Below are positions 1 through 10,543 of a stretch of 64,000 bases of DNA, piece by piece. Position 1 is the stretch's first letter. The number at the start of each line of letters is the position of its first letter. Position numbers and translations under genes: made by a program. The stretch comes from Sialis fuliginosa (taxonomy: Eukaryota > Arthropoda > Insecta > Megaloptera > Sialidae). Under the pieces are notes generated by a model. It was not told where the DNA came from. It saw nothing but the letters and a program-made list of their open reading frames with translations, and did no database searches. The stretch is from assembly GCA_961205875.1 (NCBI GenBank), contig OY540812.1, positions 35,039,098-35,103,097 of the forward strand. Direction: 5' to 3'.

Positions 1-73
1 ATAATGAACAACGTAAATAAAAAAACAATGTCAAGCTGCATGTAGTAAATATTTCAAGTGTAAATATGGTCAG

Positions 74-474
74 GATATAGAAGTGATTCACCCAATCAAT
101 ATTTTAAAAAAACTTTAAAATTAGACAATAAAATAAAACTGCCCATTGAACTAGTGGCAGAAGTATCTAAAGTATTAAATGAAATGATAGATGCAATAGA
201 TACAAGTGCATCTCTACAGACTGTTGAAGTTAATAAACCTGAGAAAAAAGATGAAAATGTTGAGTTGCCAATAGCGGATAGGGAGCTTGCAGTTTCTAAA
301 AAAGACAATTCACTGATCGTACCTGGAATTGGCATTCGAAAATCTGTTCAAGTGACTCAAGCTAGTGAGTCGTATATAGAATATCTGGAAGATTTATCTG
401 ACGATTGGATGTTTAAAATACCTGATACGATAGAGATCCCGGTTGAGCCCCCATTTATTACGTTAATGAATTAG
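74..474 (+). CDS. Terminal exon of an unrecognised gene
   Basis: An open frame runs from about base 64 to a TAA at 472-474 with no convincing ATG. A splice acceptor (ggtcag at 73 or atatag at 80) would make it the last coding exon of a gene entering from the left. It encodes about 130 residues, mostly charged and hydrophilic: a Lys-rich start, a Lys/Glu-rich middle (KPEKKDENVE) and an acidic C-terminal part (YLEDLSDDW) ending in ITLMN. No transmembrane segment, zinc finger or transposase motif is visible, and codon use is not transposon-like. I do not recognise the family. It could also be the end of a decayed gene. Confidence 0.45.
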
Positions 475-1667
475 AAAATAAACAACTAATTTAAAATTTA
501 ATATACTAACTGTGCCGCTTGCACTTGTTGTCCTAGAGATTGTAACTCGAAAATATAACACGGCGGATGTAAAAACCTCATCAAATCAAAGGTGCCTCTG
601 TTAAATAGCTGATGGAACTCATTTTTTTATGTATGTACAATGTGTACATTGTATCTAGTGTTATATAATAATAGTAATATAAAATTGTCGTACGTTTTTT
701 TAGTATTTATTATAAAAGGAGCCGAATGATACTTATGTCTTTCAAAAGTTACTGTGCAAAAAATCATGTTTATATGTTGCCATTAAGGCAGGTAAAATAA
801 AGTTAACATACACACATGATTTCCTCTCTTGCGTGTGTATGTTGCCGTTAAGGTAGGTAAAATATTGGTATAGTAATATATAAAACCATAATAATATAAA
901 ATCATCATTATAATTAGGGGTACCATAAAGAAATCGCGTTGTATATGCAGTTTACTACCTATTTTGTAAATTTTAAAAATTTATCTTTACCTACGTTGTT
1001 CGAATTCATTGTAATTCCAGGGGGTTGAATATTAAAGGATAGAAAAGTGGTTGAAAATAATTGGATTTTATTGAAATTGTAAATTTATATTTATTGTGAT
1101 TATTTCTAACAACCCTTGAAGATTTTTAAAATTTCTTTCATATTTTCCTATATTTCTAATAACCTAAATTTAGGGGATGATAACAGGTGGTAAATAGAAT
1201 TAAATATTGATTTAAAAAAAATAATTTAGGGCTCAAATAACTTCTCCGTATAAAAATTAATGTGAATTTTATCATTATCTTGGAATAAACAGTTTTTAAA
1301 CTTTTTTTTCAATACTTGAAATTGTCACTATCCATTTTTCACCCCTCCAAGGGTTGTACACTCGCTATGCACACACAAAGTTTTTACTCTTTGGGCTTTG
1401 AAACAACACCACATTAATGATTTTTATGAATTTTCATATTAATATGACAATTTTTACCAAAACTGTGTTTCATTGAAAAAGTGTCCCACTAATTGTGATA
1501 AGCAGTGTATATTCATAGTATGATTGTGTTTATAATAATCTGTATAGACAGCTTTGGGTATAGACTTGATCAAAAATTCTCTGTAGCAACGCAATTATTT
1601 TCGATATTTTACTATGGTGTTATAAGCGTAACTTTTTGATAGTAGGTACTGTAGCACGAGAATTACC
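475..1667. other. AT-rich non-coding stretch
   Basis: No gene is seen. The only structure is a short imperfect direct repeat: tatgttgccattaaggcagg near 773 and tatgttgccgttaaggtagg near 837, each followed by taaaat. AATAAA-like signals after 474 could serve the preceding exon. Confidence 0.5.
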
Positions 1668-2316
1668 TTAACGTCGCTGGTGGGCATTTTGAACAAAGAA
1701 ATTAACTTTTGTGTATCATTTTGTTTATTTAATTTCTAGATTTTTATGTTGTTAAAGTTTGTTAGTTCTAACGAAAGGCTAGATTTAGGTATAGAACATA
1801 GTTTATAAAATGTGTTAAGAATTGAATAGGCAATTCGAAAATGTGAAAATATATAGGGTGTCCCATTTGAAAATTTTGAAAAAAATTAAGTTCAGAGTTT
1901 TGATACACTCTGTACAAAGAATACAATTTTGTAAATGTTTGATGTAATATCGCAATAATAGAGCATATGCCAAAATTATTTTTAGCAGAAAACAAAAGTT
2001 TTTTTGTTGTAATTAGAAAATTACAAGGTGTAAAAAAGGTCATAATTTCTAAACCGCTCAGTATAATCCCACACATGCTTTTATCAAAGTATCCAAAAAA
2101 TAAATGTTTTAAGATTATCAATCAAAAAAATACACATTGTATTTAAAAAAACATAACTTTGATTTGTAACGCACTTATGGGGCATCCTATATAAATATAA
2201 CTATTTTTAAAATATGCGGCTTGTCTAACCTGACAACTTTGGTATTTAAAGTTTTCTTCTATTTGTTATAATAAATGAAATATTGAACTTTGATACAGTC
2301 TTGGGACATCCTGTAG
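1668..2316 (+). mobile_element. Truncated copy of a mariner-type foldback MITE
   Basis: This segment is homologous to the right half of the foldback element at 39779-41011. Shared stretches include the centre (cgtcgctggtgggcattttg here, cgccgctggtggacattttg there), the internal gggtgtcccatttg block and the right terminus ending gggacatcctgta. The left arm is missing. Open frames within it are fortuitous. Confidence 0.75.
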
Positions 2317-2944
2317 ATTCTGCGTATGCTTCACAAGCAGTTAAACATTCTCGACATTTAATTTTAAGGTGCAGTTTACGAATTACATACCCAGCTATAT
2401 GTATGTATATCCACATTTATAGAAAATTCGCTTAGATTATCTGGTATGGCCCTTGCAAATTATAAATAATTTTATAATTCCTCTATTGTATTATCTTGAG
2501 GTTGCCTATTGTGTAATCCATATTTTTGTTTTTAGATTTTCTATTTCATTGCATATGTTTATATCATAATATACTAGTAGTAACGTTAAATATAATAAAT
2601 AAAAACATAGTTCCAAATTCTTTATTAAATTTTTGGCGTTTAGACAAACAAGTTGTTTTAATTTGTTTGTATCATATCTATTTATTTTTGCGGATTTCTT
2701 TTTGTAGGATGATATATGTAAAATTTTTGTTTGATCCCTAATTTTAATATTGCCAGTACTAACTTCGACATCATGGCGAACTAGTAATCGTTTATAAGTT
2801 AATATAAACTGAAGCAGTTGGATTGGGACACCATTCACTTCTTGCCCTTATTGCAGCAAAAAATAGTTCCAAATGATCTTAACTTAGTTTATATGTTAAT
2901 AACATTGTTAATTGACTGCATGTAGGTTTAACTAAATGGTCAAA
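2317..2944. other. AT-rich non-coding stretch
   Basis: No supported gene or repeat. Short overlapping ORFs occur on both strands but have AT-driven composition and no recognisable motif. Confidence 0.4.
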
Positions 2945-3316
2945 TTAATTAATTACTGACAAAACAGCTGTGTAAAATCCCACTAAACCAGCTTTTCTTC
3001 TACACTCACAAATTGGTTTATAATTTGTGACTGTCAAAGAACAAAGATAATTTAAGGTAAAGGCACCAGTTATGGCCTCTATAAGACAGTTTCCACCCAG
3101 CTTTTTAGTTTTTCGAATGTTTTGGAGTCGAGTTCCCATTCTCTTTTGGACGTAACCTATACATTCGCTTTTCAAAACTCGATGATCATCGCCATAAGGA
3201 TTCAAATTGAGAATTGCTACAAATGTCTTAGAATCACCGTCGCCGGTATTATTTTCGTATTTTACGCCATGCACTTCTTCTGATTTCAAAAACATCTTTT
3301 TTACAGACTCCACTTC
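2945..3316 (-). pseudogene. Mutator-like transposase fragment
   Basis: The frame read from about 3316 down to 2945 carries the sequence run typical of insect Mutator-like transposases (Pfam Mutator-like transposase family): HGVKYENNTGDGDSKTF, then ECIGYVQKRMGTRLQNIRK, then a Lys/Gly-rich turn. After about residue 75 it diverges and the expected LTDKLIDKL-type helix is replaced by unrelated residues, so only the middle of a catalytic domain of several hundred residues remains. Its 5' end abuts the DUF4780 ORF in another frame. It is a transposon fossil with no expected activity. Confidence 0.72.
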
Positions 3317-4110
3317 CATGCTTCCTGCAGAACTTCATGATTTTTGGTACAGTCTTCGTCGTTATGATCTTTCCATTCCACCAGTTGGAGTTTTGCGCCC
3401 TCCCATGGCTTAAGGTCTTTGATAGCCTCTTTCAGCCACTCTTTTGACGACTCGTTTGAGCCAGAAATCAAGAAGGCTTCCTTTACGAGTCGAGAATCCT
3501 GGAAGTTTGGCATGACCACCTCGAGGGGCAAGCCTGCCAATTTTTCCCAGATAGCTTTGTCCAGTGCTGCAGATTGCTCCTCCGAGATTTTGGTCTCGGG
3601 GTGCCCATCGCTAACAATGACCACCCTTAAGAAGCTGTCCACAGCCTGGGCGTAGCTCGAAGGTTTCAATTGTGGAACCTTCGGTTTCTTCACCAGTTGT
3701 TTGGTGTCAGGGGGAGTCTCTCCTGGTGGCCGCATCCGTTTGGAGTCGCCTGAGGTTCAAGCCTCCTCCTGTGAGGTGGAGACAGCCGCTTTAGCCTTCC
3801 TCCGTCTCTTTTTCTCAGCATCACAGATAGGTTTCCTTTTGGGATGCCCTTCTAGGCTGAGTTTACTTACATCCTCGAGTAGCCCATTTCCAGGGGCCTC
3901 CTGAGGATGCGGTGTGGCGGTGCTGGTTTTCCCAGAGGCGCCTCCAGCATCGAGGTTGAGGTCTCCCGGAGGGGAGCCCTCGTTTGTTGTTTTGTTGGTT
4001 GCATTCATGATGTTCCCACGAGTAGTAAGGCAAATGTAGGCCATTCCCCGGACAGCCTCATACGGGGTAAGGCTAAATACAATGGGATTTCGCCATTCAT
4101 CCCTCAGCAC
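3301..4110 (-). pseudogene. DUF4780-type ORF1 of a non-LTR element, with one stop
   Basis: One frame runs from 4110 to 3301 with a single internal TGA at 3757-3759. The likely start is the ATG at 4008, which opens a Ser/Gly/Pro-rich leader followed by a basic patch (EKKRRRKAKA). After the stop the frame continues through KPSSYAQAV and a domain ending DLKPWEGAKLQLVEW, matching the DUF4780 domain of ORF1-like proteins of insect non-LTR (often R1-like) retrotransposons. The family role is nucleic-acid binding in the retrotransposition particle; that role is inferred. The 3' end is cut off at the Mutator fragment. GC content is clearly above the surroundings, as expected of an inserted retroelement. 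Confidence 0.7.
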
Positions 4111-5155
4111 GATAGCTTACACCTTGGAATGGGAGATGTTTTTCGACTTCCCAGTCTAGATCTGCTGAGTTTAGTTTCAACAGGACCATCGCGTGAAGGA
4201 TGCAATCTTAGATCGCACACCATCTATCTGAAGATGGTACCCAACGGTCTTGAGTACAGCTGTGCTGGGGTGCTAGGCTCAGCTGTACCCCCGGTATTGG
4301 AGTTTTTTTAATCGCGCAGCGCTTTACAGCCGGTTGACTATCTACTCTAATCCCTCGACCCCGAGTGCATATTTTGTTTTTATTTTGTAAAATGTCATTT
4401 CCTTAAATATCATTTTATCATTTTCTTGTATCGCGTCGAAGAGCATCAATTTTTTTTAATGTTTGTTTCTCATCTTTCGAAACAATTTCTGAATCCAAAT
4501 TCAACATCTGTATAAATGTTCGTTTCTGGGTCTCAGATATTTTAAGACATTCGTTTTAAAATACTGAATCTCCATGTCAATTAGCCAGTTAATAGATTCA
4601 TTGTTTTTAGAAAATGCTTTCTTCGCCACAAATAAAGACAGGTGATCAAGTTTTTAATTTTTTTAAATTTAATTCTTTGGCCTTATTTTACATATGCAGC
4701 CAGTTATTGTTTACGTCACAACCTCCACCTAACTGGGAGTAGGACTTGCCCCGGGGCGACCAGGGCAGGCATACTCATGAGGCCCTTTGGGTAGATGGAA
4801 ATTGGTTGAGGTTTCCACAAATGAAATCACAGATCGAATACTAATACATTTCTGTAACGCATCAATATACGCATGCGCATCCATTCGTAGGTATTACAAT
4901 CTTTTTATCCCACTGGCTGTTAGAGTTTTATATTTTTACAGGATTTTATAAAGTTGAAAATTATATAGTGTATATCTTGCTTTAGAGTTGCCATCAGGTA
5001 GTTTATGTTGTATGGGGGATATATTTCTTTTTTTATTAAATTGGTCATTAACTCACATGTTTTATTTTTTCAAATTTCAAATTTTTTACACGCAAAAAAT
5101 ATGTGGTTTAGGTCTCAACCTCCTAACACTTTTTATTTCTATATCTGAAACTATG
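4111..5155. other. Probable 5' leader of the DUF4780 element, then AT-rich DNA
   Basis: 4111-4380 is GC-richer than its surroundings and lies directly upstream of the minus-strand DUF4780 ORF, so it is probably that element's 5' untranslated part. A second GC-rich island at 4710-4800 resembles retroelement sequence, but I cannot assign it. The remainder is AT-rich with nothing recognised. Confidence 0.4.
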
Positions 5156-6010
5156 TTATCTTTCAAATATTCGCAGGAAAATGAAGTGTCTACCTGTCTT
5201 ATAATTCCCTTTTTGTGTTAAGAACTGTGGTATGTAAATTTCAATATCTTGTAATATTTGTTTTGCTAAAATGTTTGCCGAAATTGCATTTTTTAAGTTT
5301 ATTTTGACTCTAATTATGCCTGCTTTTTCAATTTTTATAATTGATGTTTTAATTGTAGGAATTTCGGTATAAATTATTTGACCAAGTTTCATCGGATGTA
5401 TTTTTCCGACATTTTTATTTTTACCCTTCATAAAAACTATAAAAGGCCCTTTGTCTGTTTTTTTAATAAAATGTAGCAGGTTTGTCATTATTAGAAGTAT
5501 TACTTATATTCGTACTTACAGTTTCAATGTCATTGTTTTCATTATGTACATCAGTTGTTAGGTTTTCTTGTCTCTCATTGGCTGTTTCTGAAATTGTCTG
5601 ACCTGATTGTGCTTGTATCGGAACATAATCCATCGTGCCGTCATCTAATGATATTGTTGACGCAAGAGATTTGGTGCTTATGCTTAGTCTACTTGTTGAA
5701 GAGAGATAGGACGGTATTCTGTGTGATTGTGAAACATTATTTTCATTTTTGTTTGTATTTATGCCAATTTCATTAATAATTTTTTGACAATGATCTTTAG
5801 GTATTGAAATTTTATTGTCATTATTTTTTAAAATTAGATTATCTCTTACCTGATGTACTCTTGTTTTTGAATTTTTATTTTTACCTGCTACATTTGTGTA
5901 TTCTTTTTCAATATCGTTATCTGATTGGATAGAGTTGTTAATGCCGAAAATAATGTTTTCCCTAGGGTGTTTTCATCAGGTGGTTCGGATCCGACTGGAT
6001 CCCCATCCAT
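5156..6010 (-). pseudogene. ORF1 (gag-like) of an I/Jockey-type non-LTR element
   Basis: Reading leftward from an ATG at 6010, the start is MDGDPVGSEPPDENT, typical of gag-like ORF1 proteins of insect I/Jockey elements. A frame change follows soon after. A Ser/Asn/Thr-rich linker (HRIPSYLSSTSRLSIS) follows, then a second frame change near 5480 into GPFIVFMKGKNKNVGKIHPM and an IEKAGIIRVKINLKNA segment. This resembles the domain before the zinc knuckles (PRE_C2HC-like) in these ORF1 proteins. The expected CCHC knuckles are not visible: the frame ends in unrelated residues at 5156. At least two frameshifts make it inactive. Confidence 0.62.
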
Positions 6011-6541
6011 TGTGTTTTTTTCTATTCACTCACTATTTATTTACTTTTTTTATTTCACTAGTTTAAATTTCACTAACTAATATAATGTTTATCGCTATCT
6101 GATGTATAGCCGCAAGAATTGACTTGAACACTTCTAACCTGTACGGATATTTATTCAGAACTGTAGCATTAATAATATAATTAATTCCAAATAGAAAATT
6201 AGTTAAACGTTTGTCCGCCAATAAGCGCATTATATCAGTGAACGGAACAATAAATAAACGAAAAAGTTTATTTAAACTATTTTAGGTGCTGTTAGCAAGC
6301 AGTCGTGTTAGATAATTCAGTGTTAATGGCTGTCAATCGTTTTTCTCCGGAAAAGTGGTAAAGTACCATTTCATTCAGTATTTAAACACCGTACCTCAAT
6401 AGAGTATCCTAAAGGGAATGCATTTAATTGTTTTAAAATGATTAATAACATGATATCGAAGTACATTTCTCTAAAACTATTGTAATCCGTTGTTCATTGA
6501 CCATGAAAAGGTATATCCAAAATGGCGGATGCTTATACCAC

Positions 6542-6925
6542 TTAATTAATTAAATTAAATTAATTAAATGTCTATGTAATAATTTTTTTAATTTACTTAT
6601 TTCAGTAGTTCCTTTAAGTTTAAAGGTAACGTGATAGATTTTGTATCCAGTATAAATTGGTGTCTTTTCAAAAAAAGTTGTTCTGTGTTTCTGTATTATA
6701 ATGCTTAACATCGTTGTTATTTCTTCTGAAATAATCATTTAAGAACATTATTGACAGAAGTTCGTAGATATATATACCATATGTTGTTAATTTTTTTTTA
6801 AAACAATTGTGACAAGATTCTCTATAGTTAAAACTAAATATGATACGAAGGATTCTCTTCTGTATTGTAAATATTCTATGCATATCACCAGAACGTCCCC
6901 AAAAGATTACTCCATATTATATCTC
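6542..6925 (-). pseudogene. 3' end of a non-LTR ORF2, with AATT-repeat tail
   Basis: The minus strand encodes YGVIFWGRSGDMHRIFTIQK followed by RILRII and NYRESCHNCF, the conserved C-terminal segment after the RT palm in CR1/Jockey-like ORF2 proteins. Near 6700 the frame shifts and continues to the hydrophilic end (LKKLLHRHLINLI). It stops at 6550 and is followed by a short (TTAA)n tail at 6542-6569, as expected for the 3' end of a target-primed retroelement. The insertion is strongly 5'-truncated. Confidence 0.68.
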
Positions 6926-7375
6926 TCAATAAAAATGTCATTGACAGAATGGAGTTGATGGTTTATTTTTCATTAAACCGCTTAAAATTGAGAAAAACCA
7001 AAAAATGACTTTTCGAATCACGAATTGTTTTATATTTTTTATGATATTCAATTTTTTAAATTATTTCTTTTAATATTGGATTAAATTTCAATGACAGAAT
7101 TTACTTAAATGAAACTGAAGTTTTTATGGCAATACACCGTACCGTACTGAAAGTCGTAAGCTAGAGTTAAGACTCGCTGGTACAGTGTACATTTTTATTA
7201 ACGTATATTTAACTATTTTTGTCACTAAATATAAATAATTTGAATACATAGTTATTAAGCAGAATAATTAATTTATTGATATTGTTTTACACAATCTGAC
7301 TCGCTTTGTCGTCAGAAAAATAATGTTTTGTCTTTTTTTTGTAAAAATAAAAAATTTACGAAAAATTATCAAATT
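6926..7375. other. AT-rich non-coding stretch
   Basis: No gene or repeat recognised. The downstream part is the 3' flank of the CXC-domain ORF on the minus strand. Confidence 0.4.
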
Positions 7376-7969
7376 CTAATTAATTTTTGATCTTTTGCAT
7401 TGTGGTTGTTCTTCTTCTTCATCAATAAAACTTTCAAATTCCGAAAGATCTTCGAGATTATCGACGTTTTCGAGCTTTTCAATTGCAATATCAAGACTTT
7501 TTGCTGGCATTTCATCAATAATCTCTTCCGAATCACTTACATCTTCAAATATTTCTATATTTCTATTTGAGCAGTTTTCATGACAATTACTGCATAAATT
7601 GCTACATTTTAAGCCGTGTTTTCGGCAGCCACATTTTTGTTTATTACAACCCCTTTCACAGCTGCAGCTAATACTCTTTAATAGTTTTTCGGGAATTAAG
7701 TCTGAACTGTCTGGAATAAATTTTGGCACGAGTCTACCTAAATGTTCGTTCCAGCCCCATTGCTTAGCTTTTTTGTTATCGGGCTCGTTATCTAAATAAT
7801 CAAGCCAAGTTTGCAATTTATAATAAACTCTATAGGAGTGTTGTCCAGCTGCTCCTTCAGTTGGTGGAAGATTTTCCAATTTGAAAGTATATTTGTTAGT
7901 TTGAATTTTGGAGCAATTCAAAAGTAGACACTTGTAGCTTGACGCGAATACATCAAAATAATACGTCAA
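7376..7969 (-). CDS. CXC (tesmin/TSO1-like) zinc-domain ORF
   Basis: This is an uninterrupted 197-residue frame. It has a conserved N-terminal block (LENLPPTEGAAGQHSYRVYY, then a Trp-rich QWGWNEHLGRLVP segment). A Cys cluster at about residues 101-133 (CSCERGCNKQKCGCRKHGLK, then CSNLCSNCHENC) resembles a CXC/CRC zinc domain. The tail is acidic (SEFESFIDEEEEQ) and ends in a basic CKRSKIN. I recall this block arrangement as the C-terminus of repetitive, mobile-element-associated insect ORFs, whereas host tesmin proteins carry two CXC repeats. The first residues may be intronic; the conserved part starts near YTFKLENLPP. It may be the last exon of a longer protein, and no other part is seen nearby. 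The frame is free of lesions. Confidence 0.6.
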   Translation of the reverse strand: MTYYFDVFASSYKCLLLNCSKIQTNKYTFKLENLPPTEGAAGQHSYRVYYKLQTWLDYLDNEPDNKKAKQWGWNEHLGRLVPKFIPDSSDLIPEKLLKSISCSCERGCNKQKCGCRKHGLKCSNLCSNCHENCSNRNIEIFEDVSDSEEIIDEMPAKSLDIAIEKLENVDNLEDLSEFESFIDEEEEQPQCKRSKIN

Positions 7970-8196
7970 TAATAAAATTTAAAAATTGTAATGATCGTAT
8001 CTTATTTTGTTATAAAATCAAGATTCTAAAAGATGTCTAAAATTTTGAATGTTACAAAGGAATACTATCTTAAAATAATTTATTTCCCTTGCTATTATAT
8101 GACGACAGTTGATTCTTGTTACTGGAAAAACGGAGAAACTGTGGTTTCTAGTCACTTAAACTAAAATATACACCTTAACCACAATAAAACAATGTC

Positions 8197-8241
8197 ACTC
8201 GACACGTGTTTCGACTTCACAAGAAGTCCTCATCAGGAGCC
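8197..8241 (-). ncRNA. Hammerhead-like ribozyme, minus strand
   Basis: Exact mirror of the plus-strand motif about 8261: core CTGATGA reads leftward from 8236 to 8230, the GAAAC box lies at 8212-8208 and predicted cleavage follows 8201. Transcripts of either strand would therefore contain a motif, but a full-length transcript could fold into the long hairpin instead. Confidence 0.65.
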
Positions 8242-8280
8242 TAACAGTTCCAGACTGATACAGTTAGTCTGGAACTGTTA

Positions 8281-8325
8281 GGCTCCTGATGAGGACTTCT
8301 TGTGAAGTCGAAACACGTGTCGAGT
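8281..8325 (+). ncRNA. Hammerhead-like ribozyme, plus strand
   Basis: Core CTGATGA is at 8286-8292. Helix II is GACTTC (8294-8299), loop TTGT, GAAGTC (8304-8309). The GAAA box plus C is at 8310-8314. A minimal helix III has an ACGT loop, and the cleavage triplet GTC is at 8319-8321. Helix I pairs gctc (8282-8285) with gagt (8322-8325). The very short helix III is typical of retroelement hammerheads, which often work as dimers. One extra G (8293) lies between the core box and helix II, a deviation from the canonical fold. Predicted cleavage is after 8321. Confidence 0.68.
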
Positions 8326-8379
8326 GACATTGTTTTATTGTGGTTAAGGTGTATATTTTAGTTTAAGTTGATTCTTGTT

Positions 8380-8791
8380 GATAAGCAGTTTTTCTGTTAT
8401 AGTTTTTAATTATAATACTCAATCACTACGTGAGTCTATTAAAACAAAAGTCGCCTACTAATCCCTCTAAATTTATTTTCTACAAATCGTTTTTTTTTAA
8501 TATTTTGTGCGGTTCCAACTTCAGTTTTTTTTTATCAATAATATAATAATAACCTATGCACTGATAACAGATTCAAATTATGAAGGAAAACAAATTAAAA
8601 CAATGACAAAATTTTGAAAACAATTTGGATTAGAAGACTTTTGTTTGGTAAGAATGGATTAGACAAGTTTTGTAAATTACTTAATTGCTTATTATAATTG
8701 TTGTATTAATATTTTCTGAAACACATGTTACAAATACTTGGCCCGGCTCCTCACAATAGGAATTTTCAATTATGCATGCCGTTTTTTTATA
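8380..8791. other. AT-rich spacer
   Basis: No gene or repeat recognised between the palindrome and the foldback transposon. Confidence 0.4.
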
Positions 8792-10543
8792 CACTCATCC
8801 AAACAATTAAAGGAACAAGAATTTAAACATTTTTTTGGGGTGTTTTTTGAAGTGCTGTATCTTTGTGAAAAATGGTCGTATCGAAATAAAACAAAAAGCA
8901 TTTTAAAGCGTCAAGTTTCTAGTTTTGAGATTTTTTAGCACAATTTTTTTTTGAGTTACGATTATCGCGCAATCAAAAGAAATAGTGGGACACAAAAATT
9001 TTCCAATTTTTTAAATTTTTTTTAAGCGTCCTCGGGCTTGGAAAATTTTTTTTCAGTTAAACCAATACATTGGTCAGTTAACTTGTTTATTCAGCTTTAA
9101 TTTGCTTTTTTTTTTGGTCTCTCTCAATTTTTTTTCGCCGAGATATCTGCCTTTAAATGAAAAATGATTCTTTTGTGTTCGATCATCAATATATCAGCAA
9201 CTAATAATTAAACAGTAAATTTAAGGGCAGTTTTAAAAACTTGAATAAATTTCCTACAAGACCCTTTCATGACTTTATTAGAAAAAATATTTTTTTTACC
9301 CTCACCATTAGTGTGAAAAAGTACAAAAAAATGACCTTTTATGTTCTTTTAGTAAATCTATCGCTACTTTACAAATATTGATGGGAAGATTAATGTTGCC
9401 AGGTGATTTTACAGCTTAATATACCTCCAACAGCCCTGTAAATTTTTAAATTGATCCATCGAACCGTTTTTCCGGACCGATTGATCAAAGTTTTACCAAA
9501 CAATTAAAGGAACATGTGTATTGTGTAACAGACTGGAACATAACATTGTGTAATCATCATCAAAATGTAGAAAACGATTTTTGATTTTTGATTTTATTTA
9601 CAGTTTTGCATTAGTTACTTGTTAAATTTGAAATGGAGAAAAAAAATTCAAAAAAATTAAAAAAAAAAATTTCAAAATTTTTAAAACATTTCAAGAAACA
9701 ATACTCATTTTTGACTCGATTCGGCTTTTGCGTACCATAATTTTACTCATCTTGAATTAATTGCATTAATTAATTCTTTCGCAGCGGGAACCGTACGAAA
9801 TTGTAAAATAATTTTGTCTCGCATGCTGGAATCGAATTAATACGCAAGCAAAATTTGATCAGTCGGTTCGGAAAAACGGTTCGATGGATCAATTTAAAAA
9901 TTTACAGGGCTGTTGGAGGTATATTTAGCTGTAAAATCACCTGGCAACATTAATCTTCCCATCAATATTTGTAAAGTAGCGATAGATTTACTAAAAGAAC
10001 ATAAAAGGTCATTTTTTTGTACTTTTTCACACTAATGGTGAGGGTAAAAAAAATATTTTTTCTAATAAAGTCATGAAAGGGAAATTTATTCAAGTTTTTA
10101 AAACTGCCCTTAAATTTACTGTTTAATTATTAGTTGCTGATATATTGATGATCGAACACAAAAGAATCATTTTTCATTTAAAGGCAGATATCTCGGCGAA
10201 AAAAAATTGAGAGAGACCAAAAAAAAAAAGCAAATTAAAGCTGAATAAACAAGTTAACTGACCAATGTATTGGTTTAACTGAAAAAAAATTTTCCAAGCC
10301 CGAGGACGCTTAAAAAAAATTTAAAAAATTGGAAAATTTTTGTGTCCCACTATTTCTTTTGATTGCGCGATAACCGTAACTCAAAAAAAAATTGTGCTAA
10401 AAAATCTCAAAACTAGAAACTTGACGCTTTAAAATGCTTTTTGTTTTATTTCGATACGACCATTTTTCACAAAGATACAGCACTTCAAAAAACACCCCAA
10501 AAAAATGTTTAAATGCTTGTTCCTTTAATTGTTTGGATGAGTG
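8792..10543. mobile_element. 1.75-kb foldback DNA transposon (Tc1/mariner type)
   Basis: The ends are CACTCATCCAAACAATTAAA and its complement, flanked by TA on both sides (8790-8791 and 10544-10545), the target duplication of Tc1/mariner elements. The arms, about 690 bp each (to ~9490 and from ~9850), are nearly identical apart from a small indel. The ~360-bp centre contains another copy of the terminal motif (caaacaattaaaggaaca near 9500), suggesting a nested or rearranged end. No transposase is encoded, so it is non-autonomous. It lies at the broken end of the minus-strand BEL gag. Confidence 0.88.

Larger units (their letters stand above)
8154..8368. repeat. 215-bp near-perfect palindrome
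   Basis: Arms of about 103 bp (8154-8256 and 8266-8368) are reverse complements around the 9-base spacer gatacagtt centred on 8261. By eye the arms have no mismatch. Outer ends are acttaaac and gtttaagt. Each arm contains one complete hammerhead-like motif. Confidence 0.92.
8107..8379. mobile_element. Penelope-like insertion remnant with 14-bp target duplication
   Basis: The 14-mer agttgattcttgtt occurs at 8107-8120 and again at 8366-8379, bracketing a 245-bp insert. The insert is 33 bp of unique sequence followed by the palindrome. A long direct target duplication plus a hammerhead motif in head-to-head terminal repeats matches what is known of Penelope-like retroelements, whose LTR-like ends carry hammerhead ribozymes. 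No Penelope RT/GIY-YIG coding sequence is in the window, so the class is inferred from the ribozyme and the duplication only. Confidence 0.6.

Noticed and set aside
3701..4311. Plus-strand ORFs over the DUF4780 region
   Set aside because: They mirror a recognisable minus-strand domain and have no motifs of their own.
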